This document shows, piece after piece, positions 10,495-19,110 of a stretch of DNA of 21,030 nucleotides; the stretch's first letter is position 1; each line of letters starts with the position of its first letter. The notes under the pieces are model-generated. The model was not told where the DNA came from. It saw only the letters and a list, made by a program, of their open reading frames with translations, and did no database searches. Position numbers and translations under genes: made by a program. The stretch comes from Dehalococcoidales bacterium. Lineage in GTDB: Bacteria > Chloroflexota > Dehalococcoidia > Dehalococcoidales > UBA2162. The stretch covers positions 1 through 21,030 of the forward strand of contig JAFGCW010000059.1 in the NCBI GenBank assembly GCA_016932435.1, given 5' to 3'.

Positions 10495-11025
10495 TTACCT
10501 TCCCAGCCATCCCTGTTTTGTTATCAGACCGCGAACGTAAGCTGCCTGGCCGACGTGCTGAAGCCCATCATTGATTACTCCGGTGATTATCCTATAAGCT
10601 GGTCTGTTGCTGTTGAATGTCGGGCTGTATACCTCCTGCTCCAAATCGGATTCTTCAAGCTGGTTGCCTATGCAATCCTTGATTCTCTCAAGGACAGAAC
10701 GATGGTATTCCATGATAGTAAGAGAATCCGGAGCTTTGAAGGCTGCCATTTCTTTGGCAGTAAAACCAACACCTGTCTCTGCCGGATCAGGTCTGCGGTC
10801 AAAACGGGCATACCAGCCTTCGCTTATCCATAACTGCTCCAGCCCCATTAATTCCGACATATTCCTGTCATGGCTTCGCGTCAGGTGCCACGTCAGCCAG
10901 CCTATCGTATTAGCGCCTTTCGATGGCTGCTGATTCAGCTGCTTCGGTGTAAGGTCCTCAAGCACCTGAGCCAGTTGTGCGGCTATCCGGTCGAATATAT
11001 CCATTATCATTTCCTGCCAGGTCAT
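10495..11025 (-). CDS. DinB-like four-helix metal-binding protein
   Basis: The 176-residue protein fits the DinB/DUF664 superfamily of four-helix bundles, which often bind a divalent metal through three histidines and include thiol-dependent transferases. The first helix leads to WLTWHLTRSHDRN (H47), and the last helix carries DGLQHVGQAAYVRGL. In the family that helix usually shows H-x-x-x-H; here H157 is present but the earlier position is D153, so the metal site may be altered. The start has a GGGAGG ribosome site five bases upstream. It sits between a methyltransferase gene and coaE with short gaps (18 and 37 bases), consistent with one transcript. The substrate is unknown. Confidence 0.8.
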   Translation of the reverse strand: MTWQEMIMDIFDRIAAQLAQVLEDLTPKQLNQQPSKGANTIGWLTWHLTRSHDRNMSELMGLEQLWISEGWYARFDRRPDPAETGVGFTAKEMAAFKAPDSLTIMEYHRSVLERIKDCIGNQLEESDLEQEVYSPTFNSNRPAYRIITGVINDGLQHVGQAAYVRGLITKQGWLGR

Positions 11026-11043
11026 GTTATCCTCCCGATCTCT

Positions 11044-11844
11044 TCACTGCTGTTTCTGCGCCCAGAATATAGCTCTGGGCGACTTTTCATTATACGGATT
11101 TCCTGCCCAGTCACCGTATATATAATGAATGATGAATCCGTGTGATTCCAGCCAGTACTTTACTTCATCCATACTCACGGGATGCTTCTGCTGTATAAAT
11201 TCCTTACTCAATATCTTACCATCCAGGAAGTTCACTTCGGTTGACCGCCGGAACCTGACCAGTTTCTCCGGTTTATCATACCAGATTACCTCCCAGTAAC
11301 TTTCTATCTTGGTACCGTCTGAACATATACCGGTCGGGAAAGCCTTCGTTACGCCGGGTTCGATCCATGATGAAGCCAGCTTTCCTTCCATGTGATCGTT
11401 ATCGATGTAAACGAATCCGCCCGGTTTCAACGAATGAGCGGCTTTTTGAACGCATTTTTCCTGGTCCTCACCGGTCGCCAGTTCATAGAAACAATTACCT
11501 CCGAGGATAACAAGGTCGAATCCTTCAGGCCATCTGTCTTTGACAACATCTATCTGGTGAAACTCGATCCTGCTTTGGATATCTTCTGGAAGTCGGGATA
11601 TTTTAAAAGCGGCATGATCCAGCATGCCCTGCGCCTGGTCAAGTCCTGCAATATAATGTCCATCCTTCGCCAAAGGTAAAAATATTCTTCCGGTCCCACA
11701 AAAAGGCTCGAGAATATACAGAGATTCTTTACCTTGTATTAATTTCCTTATTAAATTAATATCCTGGTTAAAATCCTGCTGTATATCATATAGTTCAGCG
11801 ATATGTGACTCGACATCGTACATGTTAACTGTATTATGGAACAT
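11044..11844 (-). CDS. class I SAM-dependent methyltransferase
   Basis: The 266-residue protein has the Rossmann methyltransferase hallmarks. Motif I is YILEPFCGTGRI (residues 43-54), the acidic end of strand 2 is GLD (D69), and the motif IV-like stretch is DLVILGGNCFYEL. The post-motif segment HSLKPGGFVYIDND is typical of small-molecule methyltransferases. The C-terminal half (WEVIWYDKPEKLVRFRRSTEVNF, then SMDEVKYWLESHGF) looks like the substrate-binding beta extension seen in glycine/sarcosine-type enzymes. The actual substrate cannot be told. An AGGA sequence lies about 11 bases upstream of the ATG, and the ComF-like gene ends 20 bases upstream. It probably shares a transcript with comF, the DinB-like gene and coaE. 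Confidence 0.85.
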   Translation of the reverse strand: MFHNTVNMYDVESHIAELYDIQQDFNQDINLIRKLIQGKESLYILEPFCGTGRIFLPLAKDGHYIAGLDQAQGMLDHAAFKISRLPEDIQSRIEFHQIDVVKDRWPEGFDLVILGGNCFYELATGEDQEKCVQKAAHSLKPGGFVYIDNDHMEGKLASSWIEPGVTKAFPTGICSDGTKIESYWEVIWYDKPEKLVRFRRSTEVNFLDGKILSKEFIQQKHPVSMDEVKYWLESHGFIIHYIYGDWAGNPYNEKSPRAIFWAQKQQ

Positions 11845-11864
11845 CTATGTTTTTTCCTGGATTC

Positions 11865-12575
11865 CTAGATTTCTCTTGCCAGCGTGAGTCCCCATACGGA
11901 TACCGCCCCGGTTTCTTTCAATACTCCCGCACAGGCGTCCAGCGTTGCGCCGGATGTCGATACATCATCGATCAGGATAACTGCCTTTCCTTTTAACGTT
12001 CCATCACGGACGCTGAATACTCCTGATACATTCTTCATTCTTTCCTCGACATTGGCGCTTCTTGCCTGGGGCATCGACTTTTCATGTTTTACCAGGCTGT
12101 TGGGAAATACCGGTAGTCCTGAGAGTTTTGCCAGTTCCTTTGCCAGGAGGGTGGACTGATTATAGCCCCGTTCTCTGATGCGGGACTTGTGCAGCGGTAC
12201 CGGCACGAGTACATCACCCTGGATGGGATACATTTCTAAAAAATCGTGAAGAAATCCCGCAAGCATGGGAGCTATCGATCGTAAGTTCCTGTATTTAAGC
12301 TGGTATACGGCCTGCTGTATGACACCTTCAAAGCGGAAGGGAGAACGAATTCCATCTATGTCTGCCTTCCAGCGTATACAGTCCGAACATAAAATACCGC
12401 TGGCTTGAGGCCTTCCACAGAGAGGACATACCGGGGGTACGATTAATGGTTGAGATCGTAAACACGAATCACAAATGAAAGATCCTTCTTTTCTACATCC
12501 GACACAGTACCGGGGAAAAAGAATATCGAGTGCTATCTCCCCTAGTCTTGATACTTGAGGGAGCACAGTCACCAT
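11865..12575 (-). CDS. comF: ComF family protein: double zinc ribbon plus phosphoribosyltransferase domain
   Basis: The 236-residue protein has eight N-terminal cysteines forming two zinc ribbons (C24, C27, C35, C38 and C50, C53, C63, C66). A type I phosphoribosyltransferase fold follows, with the PRPP-binding loop VILIDDVSTSGATL near the C terminus and the family segment VPVPLHKSRIRERGYNQS. ComF proteins are linked to DNA uptake and internal DNA processing in competent bacteria, but many non-competent species keep one, so a competence role is not implied. No other com genes are visible. No convincing ribosome site precedes the ATG, though it lies only 38 bases after the small zinc-ribbon gene. 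The name reflects family membership rather than proven function. Confidence 0.9.
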   Translation of the reverse strand: MVTVLPQVSRLGEIALDILFPRYCVGCRKEGSFICDSCLRSQPLIVPPVCPLCGRPQASGILCSDCIRWKADIDGIRSPFRFEGVIQQAVYQLKYRNLRSIAPMLAGFLHDFLEMYPIQGDVLVPVPLHKSRIRERGYNQSTLLAKELAKLSGLPVFPNSLVKHEKSMPQARSANVEERMKNVSGVFSVRDGTLKGKAVILIDDVSTSGATLDACAGVLKETGAVSVWGLTLAREI

Positions 12576-12613
12576 CCGTTATTTATTGATTTGTTAACTG
12601 GTCTGGGACGGTA

Positions 12614-12826
12614 TTAACGGGCGCGGCTGTTGTGCATAGCGCCGCTCATTATGGGCTCATCAATATAAACATCGCCGTTCCTGATTTTCAGGTTGTAGCC
12701 GCAATCAGGATTGGTACAAACCCATGCTTTGTAGTAAATATTCGCCCCCTGGCTGCCGAAATCGGACAGGGGTACCAGATCTCCGGACTTACATCTCTGA
12801 CACTTTGGAAAACTTCCTTGTTCCAC
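12614..12826 (-). CDS. small zinc-ribbon protein
   Basis: This is a 70-residue protein with CQRC near the N terminus and CTNPDCGY in the middle, a compact zinc ribbon. It starts with GTG (12824-12826), five bases after a strong GGAGGAGGA ribosome site. The sequence between the knuckles (SGDLVPLSDFGSQGANIYYKAWV) is not one I recognise. It is the first gene behind the promoter at 12875-12903 and precedes comF by 38 bases, so it probably leads the comF-methyltransferase-dinB-coaE transcript. The function is unknown; such single ribbons often act as nucleic-acid or protein adaptors. Confidence 0.8.
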   Translation of the reverse strand: MEQGSFPKCQRCKSGDLVPLSDFGSQGANIYYKAWVCTNPDCGYNLKIRNGDVYIDEPIMSGAMHNSRAR

Positions 12827-12874
12827 GGGGGTCCTCCTCCCAACCTTAATTTATTCTTTCTTTAATTTTGCATT

Positions 12875-12903
12875 AGTATACACTAAACGATTATCGTTTT
12901 CAA
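12875..12903 (-). promoter_or_regulatory. promoter of the zinc-ribbon/comF/coaE operon
   Basis: On the minus strand a -35 TTGAAA (12898-12903) and a -10 TATACT (12875-12880) are 17 bases apart. The predicted start near 12868 gives a leader of about 40 bases ending in GGAGGAGGA. The promoter begins right after the thpR stop codon. Confidence 0.82.
12885..12899. promoter_or_regulatory. 15-bp palindrome over the promoter spacer, candidate operator
   Basis: AAACGAT and ATCGTTT form perfect 7-base arms around a single central T. They lie almost entirely in the 17-base spacer between the -35 and -10 boxes. A repressor bound here would block RNA polymerase. No matching regulator is visible in the window. 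Confidence 0.5.
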
Positions 12904-12907
12904 TATA

Positions 12908-13483
12908 TTATTCGAGCCTGATCGAACCTAAGCAAGTGTAAAGGGCGCCCTGCCCGGTTAACCGGCTTTGCATCAGATTCACTAAATCCACTCTTATGAT
13001 ACCGCCTGTAAAGGGTGTACCTGTCACTATATCTCCCAGCCTTTTCCTCTCATCACGTGTGGCATGATTGCGAACTCGCGCCAGTGTCAGGTGAGGACTG
13101 AACTTACGTTTTTCACGGGGAAAGCCCAGCTTTTCCATCTCTACCTCAATGTTTCTCTGAAGTTGCTCTAACCGATCCATCTTTCCGGATAGTCCCGCCC
13201 AGACCACCTGAGTCCTGGCAGGATTGGGGAACACTCCCAGTCCCGTAAGCTGGATCTGGAATGAAGGTATTCCGTTGACTCCGCTTTTTATAGCATCCAA
13301 GATTTCAGTTATCCTGTCTGAGGGAACATCACCCAGAAATTTTAACGTCAGGTGAATACTCTCAGGATTCACCCACTTCGCCGGGGTGGAGCTTTGAGAC
13401 TTCAGGATTGACTCTATCTTGTCCATCTCTGTCTTTATCTCACTGGAGAGTTCAACGGCTATAAAAGCTCGGATTGTATCCAT
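12908..13483 (-). CDS. thpR: RNA 2',3'-cyclic phosphodiesterase (ThpR/LigT family)
   Basis: The 191-residue enzyme belongs to the 2H phosphoesterase superfamily. Both catalytic signatures are present: H44-L-T46 in IHLTLKFLG and H131-L-T133 in PHLTLARV, spaced as usual. ThpR opens 2',3'-cyclic phosphates on RNA ends, and some members can ligate tRNA halves in vitro. The frame extends 15 codons further upstream, but I chose the ATG at 13483 because MDTIRAFIAVEL is the typical family N terminus. AAAGGA lies just before this ATG, and the upstream part runs into a dispersed repeat. Its stop codon lies against the promoter of the next minus-strand operon. Confidence 0.93.
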   Translation of the reverse strand: MDTIRAFIAVELSSEIKTEMDKIESILKSQSSTPAKWVNPESIHLTLKFLGDVPSDRITEILDAIKSGVNGIPSFQIQLTGLGVFPNPARTQVVWAGLSGKMDRLEQLQRNIEVEMEKLGFPREKRKFSPHLTLARVRNHATRDERKRLGDIVTGTPFTGGIIRVDLVNLMQSRLTGQGALYTCLGSIRLE

Positions 13484-13503
13484 TTTCCTTTCACATCTGT
13501 CAT

Positions 13504-13542
13504 CGTCATTGCGAGTGAAACAAAGCAATCCGCTTTAGGCGG
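13504..13542. repeat. dispersed GTCATTGCGAG-type repeat
   Basis: The segment GTCATTGCGAG...AAGCAATCC, followed by a small CCGC/GCGG hairpin (13530-13542), resembles short intergenic repeats common in many bacterial genomes. It lies in the 114-base gap between the amidohydrolase and thpR. No terminator is otherwise visible there. Confidence 0.6.
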
Positions 13543-13597
13543 AAGACGTATCAATCTCAATATATTCAAACCACAAAGCCATCAACGCACCATATAC

Positions 13598-14443
13598 TTA
13601 AATCCCGAGTAGTTTCCTGGCATTACCTTCCAGGATCATTTTCCTGGTTGCATCCAGCAGACTTAACGAATCGATCTCACCCAGCAATCTGGTTGGTTTA
13701 AGCAAAGGATAGTCAGTACCGAACAGGATTTTTTCAGGACCGACCAGTTCGATTACCTGGTTGTATATCTGGGGTGAGTACAGGAAAGGTGACGCGGCAG
13801 TATCGAAATACACGTTTGCCATCGCCTTTTTGACCTCAGGCATCAAAGCGTAGAAGGGGAGTCCACCGCCCCAGTGGGCGCAGACTATTTTCAGGTCAGG
13901 ATAGTTTGTGATAAAAGGATAGAGTATTTCCGGAGTCACGCTTCCTTTTCCCTGGTATTGATGCCCTGCCGGTTCCGATGAGTGGGTTAATAATATCAAT
14001 TCATTTTTAACAAGGAATTCAACGAAACTTACCTCTGATTCTGTATCCAGTAGATTGAATTGCTGAACATCCGGTCTTATTTCACCGATTCCCCTGATTC
14101 CTCCCTGGACACACCGTTCCATTTCTTTTATAGCAGGGCCTGGAAAGCAGGGCTGCACGGAACCGAATCCAACCAGTCGTTTCGGAAAGCGCGATACCGA
14201 TTCCATTATATAATCATTGGTCTCTACGCAAAGCTCATGGGTAGTCCAACCGATGTTAAGAATGACCGAGATATCGATTCCTTCACTGTCCATACTCTCA
14301 ATAAGCTCATCGGCAGTAGCAAGCTTGGCCTTTTCATCTGAGTACAGTCCCGCGAAGCAGGGATCTACATCAATGTAGTTTCCCCTGTTCTCTTTAATCC
14401 GGGGAGAAAATATATGCGTATGAAAGTCGATAATCACCGCCAT
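13598..14443 (-). CDS. metal-dependent amidohydrolase (amidohydrolase_2/ACMSD-like family)
   Basis: This TIM-barrel hydrolase has 281 residues from the ATG at 14443. The metal-binding signature DFHTH gives H8 and H10. H154 (LLTHSSE), H190 (CAHWGGG) and D244 (FGTDYP) complete the usual amidohydrolase_2 ligand set. Members hydrolyse or decarboxylate small cyclic or carboxylated compounds; the substrate is not predictable. A TTG at 14473 would add ten residues with no family similarity. No ribosome site precedes the ATG or the GTG two codons later (14437), but a promoter lies directly upstream. Its predicted +1 falls on that GTG, which would give a protein starting at MIIDFHTH, a usual start in this family. 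The true start may therefore be 14437 on a leaderless mRNA. Confidence 0.88.
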   Translation of the reverse strand: MAVIIDFHTHIFSPRIKENRGNYIDVDPCFAGLYSDEKAKLATADELIESMDSEGIDISVILNIGWTTHELCVETNDYIMESVSRFPKRLVGFGSVQPCFPGPAIKEMERCVQGGIRGIGEIRPDVQQFNLLDTESEVSFVEFLVKNELILLTHSSEPAGHQYQGKGSVTPEILYPFITNYPDLKIVCAHWGGGLPFYALMPEVKKAMANVYFDTAASPFLYSPQIYNQVIELVGPEKILFGTDYPLLKPTRLLGEIDSLSLLDATRKMILEGNARKLLGI

Positions 14444-14473
14444 ATTATAATGGAAGGAATTATTACTCTTCAA
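14444..14473 (-). promoter_or_regulatory. amidohydrolase promoter, probably giving a leaderless mRNA
   Basis: On the minus strand TTGAAG (14468-14473) and a consensus TATAAT (14444-14449) are 18 bases apart. Only six bases separate the TATAAT from the GTG at 14435-14437, which places that GTG at +1. Confidence 0.65.
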
Positions 14474-14593
14474 TCGATTATGATTTTAAGCGTATCGATG
14501 AGTAAACAAAAGCTCTGAGGAGATATTCAGATAAAAATTGATAAAAAACCGTCCTGAAAGACAATAAAGTACTCTAGATGGATATTCAATGAG

Positions 14594-14622
14594 TTGCTAG
14601 AGAAGGCATGCTGGGTTATTAT
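14594..14622 (+). promoter_or_regulatory. groESL promoter
   Basis: TTGCTA (14594-14599) and TATTAT (14617-14622) are spaced by 17 bases. The predicted transcript start near 14629 abuts the CIRCE element, the usual arrangement for HrcA-controlled groESL promoters. Confidence 0.8.
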
Positions 14623-14630
14623 AGTAGTAG

Positions 14631-14657
14631 TTAGCAATCTAACGGTTAGAGTGCTAA
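14631..14657 (+). promoter_or_regulatory. CIRCE operator (HrcA binding site)
   Basis: The arms are TTAGCAATC (14631-14639) and GAGTGCTAA (14649-14657) around a 9-base spacer. This matches the CIRCE consensus TTAGCACTC-N9-GAGTGCTAA with a single mismatch in the left arm. It predicts repression of groESL by HrcA and heat-shock induction. hrcA itself is not in the window. Confidence 0.95.
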
Positions 14658-14658
14658 T

Positions 14659-14694
14659 AAAATTGACCCGAAATCGGGTTGATTTTAATTTTTT
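14659..14694 (+). promoter_or_regulatory. terminator-like hairpin in the groESL leader, candidate attenuator
   Basis: AAAATTGACCCG (14659-14670) can pair with CGGGTTGATTTT (14675-14686) over 12 pairs, two of them G-U in RNA, closing a 4-base loop. It is followed by AATTTTTT (14687-14694). The layout is that of a weak intrinsic terminator between CIRCE and the groES ribosome site. Confidence 0.5.
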
Positions 14695-14715
14695 ATTCTC
14701 AGGAAGGAGGAAAAA

Positions 14716-15024
14716 ATGGCGGCTAAATCGGTAAAACTTGAACCTTTGGCTGACAGAATGGTTGTGAGACCTATCGAGAGAGAGGAAATAACCAAGGGGG
14801 GAATCGTTCTGCCAGACACAGCAAAAGAGAAACCCCAGGAAGGGGAAGTACTGGCTGTAGGTCCGGGGCGGATGTCCGACGATGGAGTCCGGATACCCAT
14901 GGACATAAAAAAAGGTGACGTAGTACTTTACTCCAAGTACGGAGGGACCGAAGTAAAAGTCGAGGATGAGGAACTCATCATCCTGCGCGAGAGTGATATT
15001 CTCGCCAAAAAACCGAAAAAATAA
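14716..15024 (+). CDS. groES: co-chaperonin GroES
   Basis: GroES is the 10-kDa heptameric lid of the GroEL folding chamber. The protein has 102 residues. The N-terminal [15 protein letters not shown] and the mobile loop [18 protein letters not shown] (about residues 23-40, with the I-V-L GroEL contact) are typical. The roof region AVGPGR and the C-terminal [31 protein letters not shown] also match. A strong GGAAGGAGG ribosome site precedes the ATG. groEL follows after 26 bases with its own GAGGAGG. Control should be through the CIRCE element and perhaps the leader hairpin. Nothing in the gene is unusual. Confidence 0.98.
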   Translation: MAAKSVKLEPLADRMVVRPIEREEITKGGIVLPDTAKEKPQEGEVLAVGPGRMSDDGVRIPMDIKKGDVVLYSKYGGTEVKVEDEELIILRESDILAKKPKK

Positions 15025-15047
15025 CTCAGGAATTGTGAGGAGGATGA

Positions 15048-16693
<1,646 letters not shown>

Positions 16694-16717
16694 TATCACT
16701 CTTACATTACTATATAT

Positions 16718-16752
16718 GAAAAGCCCCGATTACTTCGGGGCTTTTCTTTTTT
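16718..16752 (+). terminator. intrinsic terminator of groESL
   Basis: A perfect 12-bp stem (GAAAAGCCCCGA at 16718-16729 and its complement at 16735-16746) closes a 5-base loop and is followed by six T (16747-16752). Confidence 0.95.
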
Positions 16753-17030
16753 ACGGTGAATTAAGGAGTCCTGGTTATTTTACGATACTATACAATCTAC
16801 GGAACTTGATTATTTCCAGAATAGTGGCACAATCGAAAAACCTCCAGAATCTAAGTCGAATACAATATCCTCGGCTTCTATGTAATAATTAGTATTAAAC
16901 ATATTATCAAAAAGTATTTATCAGTTAAATAACCGGTCAGGAAATAATCAATCGAGTTGTATACATACACAAAGGGAATACCTTTTTACAAGATATCCCC
17001 CTTTTTTAGGTCTCTTGGTTATTTCCTACT
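16753..17030. other. AT-rich intergenic region between groEL and the secreted protein gene
   Basis: I see no convincing gene, promoter or RNA here. The gap lies between two converging transcripts. On the minus strand a 7-bp stem with one G-U pair (16974-16980 with 16994-17000) followed by TTTGTG could be a weak terminator for the secreted protein gene, but the evidence is slight. Confidence 0.5.
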
Positions 17031-17984
17031 CTAATTCTGACTTCTACTACGTCGTATGAATATGGTACTCCAAGCGGATAATAGTATACCTAGTGTAATC
17101 CAAGGTATCAACAACACTACCTTATTTGTAGGTTGGATTTTACCACCTACTTCTAGTCCTGGATCAGGACCGTTGCCACCACAATTCTCTGCATACTTTA
17201 TTAACCAGTCAAACACATTCTCTGCAAGAAGTTGATTATCATAGGCACTTATCTGACTGTTGTCGAAAATGTTATTATCACCGATAACTACAACCCGCCA
17301 CCCACAATCCTCCGAAACGGTTACTGCGGGAATGCTACTAACATCCCATGCTACTTCTACAGATGGAGCACTGCCGGATATTGCACCTCCAGCACTGAAC
17401 GAAACCTGAGTAACACCATCAAATATTTGATGGGCTGCAAAATTAGAAATGGTACTACCAATAGATCCTGTTCCAACTGTCGTTCCATAAGCTAGAGAGA
17501 CTGGATTAATATTACTATTTGGGCATCCGGTATTTTCACTTAAAATCAGAAGCCCACCACCACTATCGAGGAATCCTTGAATAGCTGCTACTTCTGCCGA
17601 CGAATAGACTGAATTCCAAGCAGATCCAAGGGATATAACAATGATATCATATTGACTAAGATCAAGACCGAGAATACCAGTGCTATTCTCGTCTATTGTA
17701 TATCCACGGCCCTCTAGAATCGACTTTAGATTACTAAAATAACCACTTGGTGAGTAGGCAAGGTAAATTCCATGTGATGTGTCCCAGAGGATATTTCCCC
17801 CTGCAACACTGGCACTTACTATTCTAGACACTGATAGAGTTGTTTCTGTTGAAATAGGTAATCCTGTTGTCGTATCAATATCTTGGGTCTGAGTATCATG
17901 ATCATCAGCTAATGCTGTATATGAAGGTGACAAGAAGAGAACTAATACCAAGCATAGTACAATAAAAAAATGCAATCGTTTCAT
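17031..17984 (-). CDS. secreted, C-terminally membrane-anchored protein with a GATase1-like (DUF4350/GIFT-type) domain
   Basis: The 317-residue protein has a Sec signal peptide (MKRLHFFIVLCLVLVLFLSP, probable cleavage after ALA near residue 26). The segment ILWDTSHGIYLAYSP...GYFSNLKSILEGRGYTI, then LSQYDIIVISLG and IQGFLDSGGGLLILSE, resembles the glutamine-amidotransferase-like GIFT/DUF4350 fold. In that fold the domain usually binds or senses rather than cleaves, and I see no catalytic Cys in the nucleophile position. The C terminus has VGGKIQPTNK, a hydrophobic segment of about 22 residues containing IPWITLGILL, and RRSRSQN, consistent with an outside-facing protein held by one helix. The AAAGAGAG upstream is a modest ribosome site. 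It is more AT-rich than its neighbours and stands alone between converging and diverging genes, which may indicate transfer. The function is unknown. Confidence 0.75.
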   Translation of the reverse strand: MKRLHFFIVLCLVLVLFLSPSYTALADDHDTQTQDIDTTTGLPISTETTLSVSRIVSASVAGGNILWDTSHGIYLAYSPSGYFSNLKSILEGRGYTIDENSTGILGLDLSQYDIIVISLGSAWNSVYSSAEVAAIQGFLDSGGGLLILSENTGCPNSNINPVSLAYGTTVGTGSIGSTISNFAAHQIFDGVTQVSFSAGGAISGSAPSVEVAWDVSSIPAVTVSEDCGWRVVVIGDNNIFDNSQISAYDNQLLAENVFDWLIKYAENCGGNGPDPGLEVGGKIQPTNKVVLLIPWITLGILLSAWSTIFIRRSRSQN

Positions 17985-18027
17985 AATTTCTCTCTTTATT
18001 AATTTATTAAACGTATTATGTTTTGTT

Positions 18028-18033
18028 ATTATA
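18028..18033 (-). promoter_or_regulatory. possible -10 box of the secreted protein gene
   Basis: The minus strand reads TATAAT about 43 bases before the start codon. No good -35 hexamer lies 17 bases upstream (TTATAG), and the surrounding DNA is very AT-rich, so a chance match is possible. Confidence 0.35.
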
Positions 18034-18354
18034 TATAAATATCACTTTTTCTATAAAATAAAGATACGAGCTTTTTGTACTTTCTACAGAATCTGCCTCA
18101 TAGTAAAAATTTATGCAATAAAAATCAATTGATCAAAAGGATGAATTTAGTAAATATATTAATCAAAAAGGTTTACATCTTATACTGTACCTTGGTTAAA
18201 GAATTTTCATTCAACAGACTTAACGGCTTTTCTGACGTCATGTTGATAAGACTGGGAGTAACAGCAGAAGTTCTAGAAGGATATCCTTACCGGCGTACAG
18301 CTATGTTTCAGTTTTCCATTACTCCGAATTTCTTTACGTCTTCTTTATTATACT
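18034..18354. other. AT-rich intergenic region between divergent genes
   Basis: This stretch separates the secreted protein gene (minus) from the DUF5714-type gene (plus). It holds one weak open frame starting with TTG at 18075 that runs into the next gene. It has no clear ribosome site at that TTG and no family similarity I recognise. I see no RNA gene or repeat in it. Confidence 0.5.
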
Positions 18355-18384
18355 TTGACCACCAGCCATATCCGCCTTTATACT
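18355..18384 (+). promoter_or_regulatory. promoter of the DUF5714-type gene, probably giving a leaderless mRNA
   Basis: TTGACC (18355-18360) and TATACT (18379-18384) are 18 bases apart. The start codon ATG (18391) follows the -10 box after only six bases, so it coincides with the predicted +1. Confidence 0.7.
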
Positions 18385-18390
18385 GGAACT

Positions 18391-19110
18391 ATGATTGATA
18401 CACAAAAAGTTGAAATGGAATCACAGGAAAATTGTGGGGTCTGCGGCAATTCCCTGATATACGGGACTGAAGAAGCAAGAAGAGTTTGTACCTACTGCGG
18501 AAAGGAGTTCAATGCCCTGATATACTGCCCGGAAGGTCATTATATCTGCGATTCCTGCCACAGCAGCAAGGCGCTGGATATCATTAGAGACGTATTAAGT
18601 TCAACGGAATCCTCCAACCCGATCGAATTACTTGAAATAATCATGTCTCACCCATCGGTTCCCATGCATGGACCTGAACATCACGCAATGGTACCTGCCA
18701 TACTGGTGGCAGCGGTTAAGAACGCAGGCTATCCTGTTCCCGAAAACACCGTGGAAAAGGCAATATCGAGGGGAAAGGAAATACCGGGCGGCTGGTGCGG
18801 CTTCTATGGAGCCTGCGGAACCGGCATCGGTGTTGGGATAGCAGTCAGCGTCCTGACAGAAGCTACGCCTCTAACCGGAGAGACCCGTGCGCTGGCAAAT
18901 GAAGCGACTGCTTTCACATTAAAAGGATTGCTGGATGGTCAGCCCAGGTGCTGCAAGAGAGCCAGCCGGAAAGCGCTTGAACTGGCAATCGAATTTTTCG
19001 AAAAACGGATGAATATCAGGCTGGACAAGTCAGATACCATTCAGTGCCGGTATATGTCCAGGAATAACGAATGTATCCTTGGTGAATGTGAGTATTTCGG
19101 GAAAAACTAA
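18391..19110 (+). CDS. cysteine-rich DUF5714-type protein
   Basis: The 239-residue protein has 14 cysteines. The N terminus holds zinc-ribbon-like pairs C15/C18, C33/C36 and C46, C53/C56 (CPEGHYICDSCH). The conserved core follows: HGPEHH (residues 93-98), PGGWCGFYGACGTG (C136, C142), RCCKR (C187, C188) and a C-terminal CRYMSRNNECILGECEYF (C219, C228, C233). From memory this pattern matches the DUF5714 family of anaerobic bacteria and methanogens, whose function is not established. The cysteine and histidine clusters suggest a metal or Fe-S centre. A longer frame begins at 18355, but that ATG overlaps the -35 box. I chose 18391 because a promoter points exactly to it. The gene is transcribed towards the M16 protease gene. 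Confidence 0.82.
   Translation: MIDTQKVEMESQENCGVCGNSLIYGTEEARRVCTYCGKEFNALIYCPEGHYICDSCHSSKALDIIRDVLSSTESSNPIELLEIIMSHPSVPMHGPEHHAMVPAILVAAVKNAGYPVPENTVEKAISRGKEIPGGWCGFYGACGTGIGVGIAVSVLTEATPLTGETRALANEATAFTLKGLLDGQPRCCKRASRKALELAIEFFEKRMNIRLDKSDTIQCRYMSRNNECILGECEYFGKN

Noticed and set aside
18075..18398. 107-residue open frame on the plus strand upstream of the DUF5714-type gene
   Set aside because: It starts at TTG without a ribosome site, has no family similarity I recognise, covers the promoter and overlaps the next gene.
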